Assembly (NCBI GenBank): GCA_023266575.1
Contig: JAHFPV010000022.1
Span: forward strand, 1-42,694
Source of the DNA: Sphingobium sp.
Lineage (GTDB): Bacteria > Pseudomonadota > Alphaproteobacteria > Sphingomonadales > Sphingomonadaceae
Length of the DNA: 42,694 nt
Direction: 5' to 3'
The notes beneath the pieces were generated by a model that saw nothing but the letters and a program-made list of their open reading frames with translations, did not search any database and had not been told where the DNA came from. Shown piece after piece: positions 16,172-24,990 of this stretch. How positions within the stretch are numbered: the first letter of the stretch is position 1; every line of letters starts with the position of its first letter. The translations under genes and the position numbers were made by a program.

Positions 16172-17227
16172 ATGACGGGGGAAATCGACGCGGCGGGGGA
16201 CGCCATTACCGGAGGCATGATCGCGCGCGCGGTCGAGCCGGGGCATGGCGAGTCAGAGCATGACGGCCATGGGGCTTGCCTCAATTGTGGCGCGACACTC
16301 GCCGGAGCCTATTGCGCGCAATGCGGGCAGGCGGCGCATGTTCACCGCAGTTTCGGCGCGATCGGGCATGATCTGGCCCATGGCGTTCTGCATTTTGAGG
16401 GCAAGATATTCAGGACATTGCCCGAACTGGCGCTACGGCCGGGCAAGCTGACGCGGCGCTACATCCATGGCGAGCGGGCGAAATTCGTGTCGCCCTTCGC
16501 CCTGTTCCTGTTCAGTGCCTTCCTGATGTACGCCATCTTCTCGCTGACCAGCGGCCATGGCGCCAGTGCGGGCAAGATGGTGCAGATGGACGATGGCGCG
16601 ATCGCCGAACTGCGCGCCGAGGAGGCGAAGGCCGACGCGCAGATTGCGAAGATCGAGACGCGGCTGAAGGCACCGGGTCTGACCCCGGCACAGCGCGCGA
16701 CGCTGAACGAGGATCTGGGCGAGGCGCGTGACGAGAGGCAGGGCATTTCGCTTGCCGCCAACATGACCGAAAGTCTGCGCGGTGAGGGCATGAATGGCGG
16801 GGTCGCCGCCACGGTGGGGGAGGTGGTCAGCGCCGCAGCGAAGGACCCGGAACTGGCCTATTACAAGCTCAAGGCCAACGCCTATAAATTCTCCTGGGCG
16901 CTGATCCTGTTTTCCATGCCGTTCGTATGGCTGCTCTTCCCGTTCAGCCGCCGCTTCAAAATGTATGATCATGCGATCTATGTGACCTATTCGATCGCCT
17001 TCATGTCCTTGCTCTTTTCGCTGTCGATGCTGCTGTCGGCGCTGCACGTCACCGCCGGTCTGTTGACGACCGCCCTGCTGCTTTACGCCGCCTGGCACAT
17101 GTACCGGCAGATGAAGGATGCCTACAGCCTCTCGCGCCTTGGCGCGCTGTGGCGGCTGCCTTTGCTCTATATGTTCGCCTGCCTCGCGCTGGCACTGTTT
17201 TTCACCATGCTGGTGATGATGGGATGA
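16172..17227 (+). CDS. DUF3667-type zinc-ribbon membrane protein
   Basis: A 351-residue inner-membrane protein. The N-terminus has a zinc ribbon CLNCGATLAGAYCAQCGQ (two CxxC pairs), followed by the family block LRPGKLTRRYIHGERAKFVSPFALFLFSAFLMYAIF. A coiled-coil-like charged segment (EEAKADAQIAKIETRLKAPG) precedes three or four further membrane helices. DUF3667 function is unknown. The ATG at 16172 is chosen since the upstream extension overlaps the preceding 77-residue gene. The gene is followed 30 bp later by a transporter gene, so the two may share a transcript. Confidence 0.83.
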   Translation: MTGEIDAAGDAITGGMIARAVEPGHGESEHDGHGACLNCGATLAGAYCAQCGQAAHVHRSFGAIGHDLAHGVLHFEGKIFRTLPELALRPGKLTRRYIHGERAKFVSPFALFLFSAFLMYAIFSLTSGHGASAGKMVQMDDGAIAELRAEEAKADAQIAKIETRLKAPGLTPAQRATLNEDLGEARDERQGISLAANMTESLRGEGMNGGVAATVGEVVSAAAKDPELAYYKLKANAYKFSWALILFSMPFVWLLFPFSRRFKMYDHAIYVTYSIAFMSLLFSLSMLLSALHVTAGLLTTALLLYAAWHMYRQMKDAYSLSRLGALWRLPLLYMFACLALALFFTMLVMMG

Positions 17228-17257
17228 CGCAGAGCGCCTGGCGACTATAGCGGCGCG

Positions 17258-18175
17258 ATGATCAGTTCCCCGATCTGGCTGCCCGCAACGCTGATGGCAG
17301 GTGGCGTGCAGGCATGGCGCACGGCCGTCCAGCGGCGGGTGAGCCAGAGCCTGTCGCTCAATGCGGCGGGGCTGGTGCGTTATCTCTACGGCCTGCCGTT
17401 CGCGTTGATGCTGCTGGGCGGATATTGGCTGGCCAATCCTGCGACCCTCCCCGCCGTCGGGCCGTTGTTCCTGCTCTTCTGCATCGGCGGCGGGCTGGCG
17501 CAGATCATTGCGACCAACCTGCTGATCCTGGCGTTCGGCCATCGCAATTTCGTCGTCGGCACGGCTTATTCCAAGACCGAAGCCGTGCAGGGCGCGCTCC
17601 TGTCCTTTCTGCTCATGGGCGAACGCTTGTCGCCGCTCGCCTGGGCCGGGATCGGCTCCGGCGTGGCGGGGGTGATGCTGCTCTCGACGGGTGGCAAACG
17701 GATGAGCGCGATGGATTTCGTCCGCGCGCTGGGCCAGCCCGCCGCACTATGCGGCATCGCGTCGGGATTTTTCTTCGCGCTGACCGCGATCGGCATCCGA
17801 CGCGCAACGCAGCAAGTGGAAACCGGCGATCCGATTCTTGCAGCGCTGGTCGTGCTGGCGGTGACGGTCGCGCTCCAGACCGTCATGCAGGGCTGCTGGC
17901 TGCTGGCGCGCGAACCCGGTGAGATGCGGCGCGTTTTTGCTACCTGGCGGGTATCGGGACAGGTCGGGATGCTCTCGGCCCTTGGGTCGGCCTGCTGGTT
18001 CACCGGCTTTGCGACTGCGCCAGTGGCACTGGTGCGGATCGTGGGTCAGGTCGAGGTGGCCTTCACCATGGGCTTTGCGCATTTTTACCTCAAGGAACAG
18101 ATGCAGCGCAGCGAGGCGATCGGGCTGCTGCTGGTCGTGACTGGCGTGGTGCTGGCGCTGGCCGGATCGCTCTGA
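17258..18175 (+). CDS. DMT-superfamily (EamA-like) transporter
   Basis: A 305-residue protein with about ten hydrophobic helices in two repeated halves, the layout of the drug/metabolite transporter superfamily. Examples are [40 protein letters not shown] in the first half and [20 protein letters not shown] near the end. The motif [27 protein letters not shown] matches the EamA signature region. Substrate cannot be inferred. The ATG at 17258 begins [20 protein letters not shown], a normal start for the family. Confidence 0.85.
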   Translation: MISSPIWLPATLMAGGVQAWRTAVQRRVSQSLSLNAAGLVRYLYGLPFALMLLGGYWLANPATLPAVGPLFLLFCIGGGLAQIIATNLLILAFGHRNFVVGTAYSKTEAVQGALLSFLLMGERLSPLAWAGIGSGVAGVMLLSTGGKRMSAMDFVRALGQPAALCGIASGFFFALTAIGIRRATQQVETGDPILAALVVLAVTVALQTVMQGCWLLAREPGEMRRVFATWRVSGQVGMLSALGSACWFTGFATAPVALVRIVGQVEVAFTMGFAHFYLKEQMQRSEAIGLLLVVTGVVLALAGSL

Positions 18176-18221
18176 CGCATCGCTAATCTTTCCTTTACCA
18201 TGTTGGATTAGCCCTCTGTCC

Positions 18222-19625
18222 GTGGGTAGCGAAGCAAAATCCGAAACCGTTGCAAGAGCGGTGATGAAGGTGGCCAAATTGTCGGGCGACCTGGGCATCC
18301 GTACGCTCGATTTACAGGCCGACATCAGCGAACTGGCCGACCGGGTGACGCAGCAGGCGCGCACGATCGAAGCGATCAGCGGCGCGGCAACGCAATTGTC
18401 GCACGATGGCGAAAGCGTGGCGAATGCCGGGCAGGATGCGCGTGCCAAGGCGATTGCCGCCCGTTCCATCATCGACGATTCGGGCCGGCAATTGTCCGCC
18501 GCCAACCATGTGTTTGTCGACCTGATCGATCAGGTCAGCCGCATCCATGATCGGCTGGACGGTTTTGGCGAAGCGCTCAAGACCGTCGCCCATGTTACCA
18601 ATGTGATCAGCGGCATTGCCAGCCAGACCAATTTGCTCGCGCTCAACGCCACGATCGAGGCGGCGCGCGCGGGCGATGCCGGGCGCGGCTTTGCCGTCGT
18701 CGCAGCCGAAGTGAAGAAGCTGGCGCAGGAAACGGGCGCTGCGACCCATACGATCGAACAGTCGATCGCGGCGCTGACCGGCGAAGCGGGCGGGATGCTC
18801 GACAGTATCAACCGCGGCGCGCAGACCGCGCGCACCGCGCAATCGGACACGCGCAACATAGAGGCGCTTGTCGAACGGCTGGGATCATTGATGGTCGACC
18901 TGTCGAGCAATAGCGAGGGCGTGGCCGAACGGATCGCGTCCATCGTTGGGTCGGCGGGCGAAATCCGCTCCGGCCTGGCTGCGCTTGCCAGCACGTCGGC
19001 GGACAATGCGGGTGGCCTGCAAAGGCTGTCGGGCCGCGTATCGACCGCCAGCGAAGATACCAACATGCTGCTGCAATATCTGGCCGAAAGCGGGGTCGCG
19101 ATTCCCGATTCGCCCTATATCAGTTTCAGTCTGGAATCGGCCGAGATCGTCAGCCGCGCGATCGAGCAGGCAATCGATAGCGGGCAGATCAGCGAAGCGG
19201 CGCTGTTCAGCGATTATCCCACACCGATCCCCGGCACCAATCCGCAACAATATAGCCATCCCGTGCAGGATGTGATGCTGCCCGCCGCGCGCGCGCAGCA
19301 GGACAAGGCCCGCGCCTTCACCGGCCTGTTCGGCATGACCTTTACCGACCGCAACGCCTTTGGCGCGGTCGCCATGCCCGAACGCGCCCATCCCCAGCGT
19401 CCGGGCGATGACCCATGGAATGCGGAATATTCGCGGCAGGGGCTGATCTTCGATTTTCCCGACACGCGCGAACAATGTCGCACGACCCAACCCTTCTGCA
19501 TCAAGGCCTATCGCCGCCTGACCGCGTCCGGCGACGTCATCCTGCTGAAACAGGTGATCGCGTCGATCCATGTAAAGGGACGGCACTGGGGCATACTCCA
19601 GATGGCCTATCAGGATCAGGGCTGA
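18222..19625 (+). CDS. soluble methyl-accepting chemotaxis protein
   Basis: A 467-residue chemoreceptor without membrane segments. The signalling tip is clear in [41 protein letters not shown] (about residues 127-167). The C-terminal 170 residues form a separate globular domain ([27 protein letters not shown] ... [21 protein letters not shown]) with two nearby cysteines ([18 protein letters not shown]). It could sense a cytoplasmic ligand or redox state. The start is GTG at 18222; ATG at 18264 (MKVAKLSG) is an alternative. There are no che genes nearby. Confidence 0.88.
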   Translation: MGSEAKSETVARAVMKVAKLSGDLGIRTLDLQADISELADRVTQQARTIEAISGAATQLSHDGESVANAGQDARAKAIAARSIIDDSGRQLSAANHVFVDLIDQVSRIHDRLDGFGEALKTVAHVTNVISGIASQTNLLALNATIEAARAGDAGRGFAVVAAEVKKLAQETGAATHTIEQSIAALTGEAGGMLDSINRGAQTARTAQSDTRNIEALVERLGSLMVDLSSNSEGVAERIASIVGSAGEIRSGLAALASTSADNAGGLQRLSGRVSTASEDTNMLLQYLAESGVAIPDSPYISFSLESAEIVSRAIEQAIDSGQISEAALFSDYPTPIPGTNPQQYSHPVQDVMLPAARAQQDKARAFTGLFGMTFTDRNAFGAVAMPERAHPQRPGDDPWNAEYSRQGLIFDFPDTREQCRTTQPFCIKAYRRLTASGDVILLKQVIASIHVKGRHWGILQMAYQDQG

Positions 19626-19826
19626 CGGCCAGACTGTCGGGTGTCTGAACGATCCGGGCATCACCCAATTTCACTATACAGCTTCGGTTGGTGGCGATTC
19701 TGCCGCCATCCCGCCCCGCCTCATCCTGCTCTACGATGAACGGGCGGTTTTGTATCGTTCATGCAACATCTTCTATCGTCGGCGGTTCTGACATTTAACA
19801 CTGCACCCAATCGAAGGACCCCGCCC
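19626..19826. other. intergenic region before the glycine-zipper gene
   Basis: A 201-bp gap with no supported gene. It should contain the promoter of the downstream exported protein. A TTGTAT-type element near 19750 is a weak candidate for the -35. Confidence 0.4.
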
Positions 19827-20426
19827 ATGACATTCACTTTCAGACAGGCCATTGCCGCCCTGTCGCTCGGCGCAATGACGCTGACCGGGCTTGCGGCCGC
19901 GCCCGCCTTCGCCCAGCCGGGCCGCGACAATCGCGAAAGGCGCGATGATCGCCAGGACCGCAGGGCGGACCGTCGGGATGATCGTCATGATAGACGCGCA
20001 GACCGCCGCGATGACCGGCAGGAGCGTCGCGCCGACCGCCGCGATGACCGCCGTGACTGGCGTCATGACCGCCGGGACGACCGCCGCGTTACTTATCGCC
20101 AGCCCGGCCGCCCGGTGTACAGCTATGACTGGAACCGCCCCGATCCGCGCTATGGCCGCAGCTATCGCCCCGACCGCTATTATCGCGCCGGTTATCAGCC
20201 CATCCGCGTCGATCGCCGCACCCGCATCTATCGCGGCTATGACGATCGTTATTATTGCCGCCGTTCGGACGGCACGACCGGCCTGATCGTCGGTGCGGCG
20301 CTCGGTGGCCTGCTCGGCAGCCAGATCGACCGTGGCCAGTCCAATGTCGCGGGCATCCTGATCGGCGGCGGCGCAGGCGCACTGCTGGGCCGTGAAATCG
20401 ACCGTGGCAGCCTGAACTGCCGCTAA
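19827..20426 (+). CDS. exported Arg/Asp-repeat protein with glycine-zipper domain
   Basis: A 199-residue protein with a signal peptide cleaved after APAFA. Residues about 35-90 are tandem repeats of RADRRDDR-like units, extremely charged. A tyrosine- and arginine-rich middle part follows (PDPRYGRSYRPDRYYRAGYQP). The C-terminus has a glycine-zipper 2TM domain (TTGLIVGAALGGLLGSQIDRG and GILIGGGAGALLGREIDRG), as in Rickettsia 17-kDa antigen-like and RcnB-type envelope proteins. It is probably placed in the outer membrane or periplasm. The ATG at 19827 is chosen because it starts the signal peptide directly. A strong hairpin terminator follows the stop. Confidence 0.85.
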   Translation: MTFTFRQAIAALSLGAMTLTGLAAAPAFAQPGRDNRERRDDRQDRRADRRDDRHDRRADRRDDRQERRADRRDDRRDWRHDRRDDRRVTYRQPGRPVYSYDWNRPDPRYGRSYRPDRYYRAGYQPIRVDRRTRIYRGYDDRYYCRRSDGTTGLIVGAALGGLLGSQIDRGQSNVAGILIGGGAGALLGREIDRGSLNCR

Positions 20427-20436
20427 GTTGAATGAA

Positions 20437-20465
20437 GGGGCGGGCGTTGCGCGTCCGCCCTTTTT
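20437..20465. terminator. intrinsic terminator between convergent genes
   Basis: A GC-rich hairpin (GGGCGGGCG ... CGTCCGCCC, 7-9 bp stem) is followed by TTTTT on the plus strand. It ends the glycine-zipper gene. The convergent thermonuclease-like gene stops at the T-run. Confidence 0.8.
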
Positions 20466-20985
20466 AACACCAGGACCGCCGCGCCCCATCCCATTCGCGC
20501 GCCAATCCTTCGGCCACCAGCATCCCGCCGATCGATTCGCCGCCGCGCGTCACGACCCTAAGCGCCCGACCATAGCGGTCGGTATCCCGATCGCCGCTTT
20601 CCAGCGAAAAGGTGCCTTCATTCATTAGCGCCTGCAACCGCTCCGTCGCCCGTGCGCCCAATGCGCCCTCGGCAGCACAGCGCGGTCCATGGGTTTCGGG
20701 CGTGTCGATATCGGCGATCCGGTATTTTTCGCCGCTGAACCAGAATGTGTCGCCATCCACCACGCAATTGACCCCGCCGCCGCTGTAGCAAAAGCCGAAT
20801 TCCGCTGACAGCGTATCGGCAGGCGCGCTTTGCCGGGGCATTTCCAGCCGCGGCCACGCGCCGCGCTCCATCCACACCGGCCCGTACCAGCCAACCAGCA
20901 GCCCCAGGCACAGCGCGTAGATGATCGCCGGGCCGCTAAAGCCCGCGCTGCGCCGTTGCGTTCGTCCATATCTCTGTCTCGCCAT
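20464..20985 (-). CDS. thermonuclease (SNase)-fold protein, membrane anchored
   Basis: About 173 residues from the ATG at 20985 (MARQRYGRT); an upstream ATG at 21012 adds nine residues. One N-terminal helix (PAIIYALCLGLLVGWYG) anchors the protein. The staphylococcal-nuclease fold follows with the metal-site DGDTFWF, then IADIDTPET and the catalytic arginine region TDRYGRALRV. The C-terminus is LVAEGLAREWDGARRSWC. It likely hydrolyses nucleic acids outside the cytoplasm. It is convergent with the glycine-zipper gene and divergent from the truncated hemoglobin. Confidence 0.85.
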   Translation of the reverse strand: MARQRYGRTQRRSAGFSGPAIIYALCLGLLVGWYGPVWMERGAWPRLEMPRQSAPADTLSAEFGFCYSGGGVNCVVDGDTFWFSGEKYRIADIDTPETHGPRCAAEGALGARATERLQALMNEGTFSLESGDRDTDRYGRALRVVTRGGESIGGMLVAEGLAREWDGARRSWC

Positions 20986-21063
20986 GCCGCCAGAATAGGC
21001 GGCCATTGGCAAAGAGGGCGTTAAAGCCGGTCCATCCTCTCGCCGATCCGGTGAGGATCGGCT

Positions 21064-21077
21064 TTGACGCGGATCAA
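21064..21077. promoter_or_regulatory. FNR/FixK-type box upstream of truncated hemoglobin
   Basis: TTGACGCGGATCAA matches the FNR/FnrL/FixK consensus TTGAY-N4-RTCAA (TTGA-N6-TCAA symmetry). It lies 60 bp before the hemoglobin ATG at a position suitable for activation. It could equally affect the divergent thermonuclease gene. Confidence 0.65.
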
Positions 21078-21136
21078 TGACGCGCGCTTTACATGCGTCA
21101 TGCTGACCCCTCCTTCATCCGAAATGGAGCCAGTCG

Positions 21137-21550
21137 ATGAACGCCACCGCGCCGCCCAGCCCCTATGTCCGCATCGGCGGCGAACCGGTGGTCGCGGCGA
21201 TCGTCAACCGCTTCTATGACCTCATCGAACAGGACAGCCTCTATGCTGACCTGCGCGCGCTCCATGCAGCCGATCTGGGGCCGGTCCGTCATGGCCTGAC
21301 CCGTTTCCTGTCCGGCTGGCTGGGCGGCCCGCGCGACTGGTTCGGGCGCGGCCAGTGCGTCATGTCGCTCCACCGCGCCTTCCCGATCACCCCCGCGCTG
21401 GCCGACGATTGGGCGCTGGCGATGACCTGCGCCATAGCGGGTCAGCAAGATATGGACCCCGCCATAGGCGACGCGATGGCACAGGCGCTGGGGCATATGG
21501 CGCGCGGCATGATCAATTTCGCGCTGGACGGTGGCAGCGCAGCCGCTTGA
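21137..21550 (+). CDS. group II truncated hemoglobin (TrHbO-like)
   Basis: A 137-residue 2-on-2 globin. YVRIGGEPVVAAIVNRFYDLIEQDS carries the B10-type Tyr, LSGWLGGPRDWFGR is a typical group II stretch, SLHRAFPI carries the proximal His, and DDWALAMTCAI the Trp at G8 diagnostic of group II. Such proteins bind oxygen and nitric oxide and are linked to redox or nitrosative protection. The preceding FNR-type box suggests oxygen-responsive control. The ATG start follows AAATGGAGCCAG. Length is normal. Confidence 0.86.
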   Translation: MNATAPPSPYVRIGGEPVVAAIVNRFYDLIEQDSLYADLRALHAADLGPVRHGLTRFLSGWLGGPRDWFGRGQCVMSLHRAFPITPALADDWALAMTCAIAGQQDMDPAIGDAMAQALGHMARGMINFALDGGSAAA

Positions 21551-21559
21551 TCGAAGGCG

Positions 21560-21847
21560 TCAGTCCTCGTCGCTTTCCGCCCCGTCCTCGTCATCCATCG
21601 CCGGTTCCCCGGCATAGGCATCCATGTCGATCCGACCGGACCGGTTCATGGCATTCATCGTGTCGACCAGGTCCGGCACGTCATCGGGTATGATCTGCGC
21701 CGGATTGCTGTGTCCGCCGCGTTCGCTATCCTCGCTCAGGTCCGTAGCCCGCGTCCGTGCGGACTCCGCCACGTCCTGCGCCTGCGTTCCCGCTTCGCTC
21801 TGTTCGGCATTGTCGTCGATATCATTGTCGGGGATAGGGTGGGCCAT
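21560..21847 (-). CDS. acidic hypothetical protein
   Basis: A 95-residue, very acidic, probably disordered protein (MAHPIPDNDIDDNAEQSEAG at the start, EPAMDDEDGAESDED at the end). It has a short central helix candidate (DVPDLVDTMNAMNRSG) resembling protein segments seen in alphaproteobacterial stress proteins. No signal or membrane segment. I do not recognise the family. The ATG is preceded by a good ribosome site (ACAGGAGAG). It converges on the hemoglobin gene, ending 10 bp beyond its stop. Confidence 0.65.
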   Translation of the reverse strand: MAHPIPDNDIDDNAEQSEAGTQAQDVAESARTRATDLSEDSERGGHSNPAQIIPDDVPDLVDTMNAMNRSGRIDMDAYAGEPAMDDEDGAESDED

Positions 21848-21994
21848 GGACGCTCTCCTGTAACAGCTTCAATCCCTTCCCAACGGTCCGCATCGCCCGC
21901 CGTTCCGCTTAGGCGTCGCTGAATCCACTGGACAGCATCGGGCCAAGGGGGCAAGGGCGGGCGCGATCCTTTCGCACTGCAGCAGGAATCCGTC

Positions 21995-22375
21995 ATGTCC
22001 CGCCAGCTTATTTCGTCCGGCTCGCCCTTTGAGGCGCAGGTCGGCTATTCCCGTGCCGTCGTCCAGGGCGACTGGTGCTTCGTCGCCGGCACCACCGGCA
22101 CTGATCCTGAAACCAAGACTATGCCCGACAGCGTCGCCGATCAGGCAACCAACGCGCTCAAGGTCATTGACGCGGCGCTGGAGGAAGCGGGCTTTGCCTT
22201 TGCCGACGTGGTGCGCGTCACTTATTATATCACTGATCCCGCCTATTGGGACGAACTGGGTCAGGCGACCGCGCCGGTGTTCGGCACCATCCGCCCCGCC
22301 GCTAGCTGTGTCGTGGCTGGGCTGATCAAGCCGAACATGAAAATCGAAATCGAAGTCACCGCATTCAAAGGGTAA
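21995..22375 (+). CDS. RidA family protein (reactive intermediate deaminase)
   Basis: A 126-residue YjgF/YER057c/UK114-type protein. GTTGTDPET, RVTYYITDPAYWDE and the C-terminal KIEIEVTAFKG give the family pattern. The substrate-site Arg is seen within TIRPAASCVVAG (RxAxxx region). RidA proteins hydrolyse reactive enamines and imines from PLP enzymes. It leads a compact run of plus-strand genes (RidA, ArsC-like, GlpQ), the ArsC-like gene beginning 6 bp after its stop. Confidence 0.9.
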   Translation: MSRQLISSGSPFEAQVGYSRAVVQGDWCFVAGTTGTDPETKTMPDSVADQATNALKVIDAALEEAGFAFADVVRVTYYITDPAYWDELGQATAPVFGTIRPAASCVVAGLIKPNMKIEIEVTAFKG

Positions 22376-22381
22376 GTCGCC

Positions 22382-22738
22382 ATGATCACGATGTACGGCA
22401 TCAAAAACTGCGACACGATCAAGAAGGCGCGCAATTTCCTCGATAATGAGCGCGTCTCCTACAGCTTCCACGACTATAAAGTGTCGGGCGTGGACAAGGC
22501 GAAGCTGGAGGAATGGGTGATGGAACATGGCTGGGAAACCATCCTCAATCGTTCCGGTACCACCTTCAAGGCGCTGGATGCCGGGGACAAGGCGCATATC
22601 GACGCGGACAAGGCGATCCTGCTGATGATGACCAACCCGTCGATGATCAAGCGCCCGATCCTGGACACGGGCAAGCAGACCATCGTCGGCTTCAAGGCGA
22701 CGACCTATGAGAATGCGCTGGCAGGTGCCATAGCATGA
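22382..22738 (+). CDS. ArsC/Spx family reductase-like protein (YffB type)
   Basis: A 118-residue thioredoxin-fold protein. MYGIKNCDTIKKARNFL contains the single N-terminal Cys10, without a CxxC partner, as in YffB/ArsC-related proteins. NPSMIKRPIL carries the conserved cis-Pro neighbourhood and TIVGFKATTYENAL closes the fold. True arsenate reductase activity is uncertain; there is no ars operon nearby. It begins 6 bp after ridA and its stop overlaps the glpQ start by 4 bp (ATGA). Confidence 0.88.
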   Translation: MITMYGIKNCDTIKKARNFLDNERVSYSFHDYKVSGVDKAKLEEWVMEHGWETILNRSGTTFKALDAGDKAHIDADKAILLMMTNPSMIKRPILDTGKQTIVGFKATTYENALAGAIA

Positions 22739-23778
22739 GCGGGCGGCGCCTGATCCGCGCCTGCCTGACGTTGCTGTTCCTCCTTTTGCCGGTAGAGATC
22801 GCCATGGCCGAACCCTTGTTGATCGCCCATCGCGGGGCCAGCGGCGAACGGCCGGAACATACGCTCGCTTCTTACGAACGCGCGATTGACGAAGGCGCGG
22901 ACTTTATCGAGCCGGATTTGGTCCTGACCAAGGATGGCGTGCTGGTCGCCCGGCACGAAAATGAAATCAGCGGCACGACCGACGTCGCCGACCATCCCGA
23001 ATTTGCCGATCGCAAGACGACCAAGACGATCGACGGCGCGGCGGTGACCGGCTGGTTTACCGAAGATTTCACCTTGGCCGAACTGCGCACCCTGCGCGCG
23101 CGCGAACGTCTGCCCTTGCTGCGCCCCGCCAACACCCGCTTCAACGACCTCTACCTCATCCCGACGTTCGAGGAGATATTGAAGCTGGTCCGCGCCAAGG
23201 AGGCGGAAGCGGGCCGCCGCATCGGTCTCTATCCCGAAACCAAGCATCCCAGCTATTTTGCCGGGATCGGCCTGCCGCATCAGGCGCCGATGCTCGCGCT
23301 GCTGGAACAATATGGCTATCTGACTGAAGCGGACCCGGTCTTTATCCAGTCGTTCGAGGTCGGCAATCTCCAGGCTCTGCGCGCGGTCACCCGGCTGCGG
23401 CTGATCCAGCTGATTGACAGCAGTGGCGGACCGGCCGACCGGCCTGACCTGACCTATGACGCAATGATGAGCGTGGAAGGGTTGCGGGCCATCGCGGACT
23501 ATGCCGATGGCATTGGCCCGTCGACCAGCCGGGTGTTGGCCGATGACGGCGCGACCGCGCTGGTGGGGCAGGCGCATAATGCCGGGCTACAGGTGCATAT
23601 CTGGACGCTGCGGATGGAAAATTTCTTCCTGCCCGTCCAATATCAGCGCCCCGATGACGCGCAGGGCCGGGGCGATTTTGCCGGCTATGTCCGCGCGGTG
23701 GCGGCGACCGGGGTGGACGCGGCCTTTACCGATTCCCCCGCCCAAGCGCGCATCGCGCTGGAGAAAGCCGCGCCTTGA
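22735..23778 (+). CDS. glpQ: glycerophosphodiester phosphodiesterase (GlpQ type)
   Basis: A 347-residue periplasmic enzyme with a cleavable signal peptide (LLFLLLPVEIAMA). The TIM-barrel catalytic motif is clear: IAHRGASGERPEHTLASY, then FIEPDLVLTKDGVLVARHE with the metal-binding Glu and Asp and catalytic His. The C-terminal strand VHIWTLR and DAAFTDSPAQAR complete the family pattern. It cleaves deacylated phospholipid diesters to glycerol-3-phosphate and an alcohol. Translation is coupled by a 4-bp overlap with the upstream ArsC-like gene. Confidence 0.94.
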   Translation: MSGRRLIRACLTLLFLLLPVEIAMAEPLLIAHRGASGERPEHTLASYERAIDEGADFIEPDLVLTKDGVLVARHENEISGTTDVADHPEFADRKTTKTIDGAAVTGWFTEDFTLAELRTLRARERLPLLRPANTRFNDLYLIPTFEEILKLVRAKEAEAGRRIGLYPETKHPSYFAGIGLPHQAPMLALLEQYGYLTEADPVFIQSFEVGNLQALRAVTRLRLIQLIDSSGGPADRPDLTYDAMMSVEGLRAIADYADGIGPSTSRVLADDGATALVGQAHNAGLQVHIWTLRMENFFLPVQYQRPDDAQGRGDFAGYVRAVAATGVDAAFTDSPAQARIALEKAAP

Positions 23779-23814
23779 CTTGTCAAACGCATCGCCTGAG
23801 CGAATAACGCTAAT

Positions 23815-24243
23815 ATGCTGTCCCAAAAGACCCGTTATGCCATCCGCGCGCTCCAGCATCTTGCCGACCGCTATCGTCAAGGTCCGGTGCCGCTGAACGA
23901 GATTGCCGCGCGCCAGAATATTCCGGGCAAATTCCTGACGGTGATCCTGTCCGAACTGTCGCGCGAAGGGCTGGTGGCGACGCAGCGGGGCAGGGACGGG
24001 GGCTATTGGCTGGCGCTCGCCCCGGTCGATATCAGCTATGGCGACATTGTCCGCCTGACCCGTGGCTCGCTCGCGCTGACGCCCTGCGCCAGCCGCTTCG
24101 CCCATGAAAGCTGCACCAACTGCCTACCCGAATCGGAATGTCGCCTCCACCGGGTGATGTTGCGCGTGCGCGACGAGACCGCGCGGGTGCTGGACGGCAT
24201 CAGCCTGGCCGAGCCGTTCGCGGCGCTGGACGAGGCAAACTAA
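23815..24243 (+). CDS. Rrf2 family transcriptional regulator
   Basis: A 142-residue regulator with an N-terminal winged helix (SQKTRYAIRALQHLAD, GRDGGYWLALAP) of the Rrf2/IscR type. The wing helix carries four cysteines at 91, 100, 103 and 109 (TPCASRF, ESCTNC, SECRLHRV). IscR uses three Cys and a His at 92, 98, 104 and 107, so a cluster is likely but the spacing differs from IscR. It may sense iron-sulfur status, oxidants or nitric oxide. It begins 36 bp after glpQ; the MBL hydrolase follows 59 bp after its stop. No isc genes are nearby. Confidence 0.88.
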   Translation: MLSQKTRYAIRALQHLADRYRQGPVPLNEIAARQNIPGKFLTVILSELSREGLVATQRGRDGGYWLALAPVDISYGDIVRLTRGSLALTPCASRFAHESCTNCLPESECRLHRVMLRVRDETARVLDGISLAEPFAALDEAN

Positions 24244-24302
24244 CCAGACAGGGATGTTCGCTTCCCCTTGCGTCCGTCCCGCCGCTTCGCCACATCGGGC
24301 GC

Positions 24303-24971
24303 ATGACGACATCCCCGCAAGACCGCCCGCTTAAGGCTACGCTGATCCCGGTCACCCCGCTCCAGCAGAACTGCACCCTCTTCTGGTGTACCGCCACCAT
24401 GCGCGGCGCGTTCGTCGATCCGGGCGGCGACCTGCCGGTACTGAAACAGGCAGCGGCGCAGCATGGCGTGACGATTGAAAAGCTGCTCGTCACCCATGGC
24501 CATATCGACCATTGCGGGCAGGCGGGCGTGCTGGCCCGTGACCTGGGCGTACCCATCGAGGGGCCGCATGAAGATGACCGTTTCTGGATCGACAAGTTGG
24601 CGGAGGACGGCAAACGCTGGGGCGTGCCGGGCGAAAGTTTTGAGCCGGATCGCTGGCTGGTCGATGGCGATCAGGTAACGGTCGGCAACCTTACCCTCGA
24701 CGTCCTCCATTGCCCCGGTCATACGCCCGGCCATGTCGTGTTCCACCACGCCCCCAGCAAGCTGGCGATCGTGGGCGACGTGCTGTTCCAGGGGTCGATC
24801 GGCCGCACCGACTTTCCGCGCGGCAATCATCAGCAACTGATCGACGCCATCACCGGCAAGCTCTGGCCATTGGGCGGCGACACCGCCTTCGTCCCCGGTC
24901 ACGGCCAGATGAGCAATTTCGCCTACGAACGCCGCACCAACCCCTTCGTCGCCGATTCGGTGCTGGGCTAA
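24303..24971 (+). CDS. glyoxalase-II-like MBL-fold hydrolase
   Basis: A 222-residue hydrolase of the YcbL/glyoxalase II branch. The zinc motif is THGHIDHCG (HxHxDH). Further ligands lie in HCPGHTPGHVVF, IVGDVLFQGSIGRTD and VPGHGQMS. The N-terminus KATLIPVTPLQQNCTLFWC is typical for the family, whose members hydrolyse thioesters such as S-lactoylglutathione. The ATG at 24303 is preferred over upstream possibilities that overlap the Rrf2 gene. A palindromic element follows the stop. The true substrate is uncertain. Confidence 0.9.
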   Translation: MTTSPQDRPLKATLIPVTPLQQNCTLFWCTATMRGAFVDPGGDLPVLKQAAAQHGVTIEKLLVTHGHIDHCGQAGVLARDLGVPIEGPHEDDRFWIDKLAEDGKRWGVPGESFEPDRWLVDGDQVTVGNLTLDVLHCPGHTPGHVVFHHAPSKLAIVGDVLFQGSIGRTDFPRGNHQQLIDAITGKLWPLGGDTAFVPGHGQMSNFAYERRTNPFVADSVLG

Positions 24972-24990
24972 TCCTCGTCTGGCACCCCCT

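Noticed and set aside
19935-20090. Tandem repeats as a CRISPR array
   Set aside because: Repeats are short, adjacent and coding, with no spacers or cas genes.
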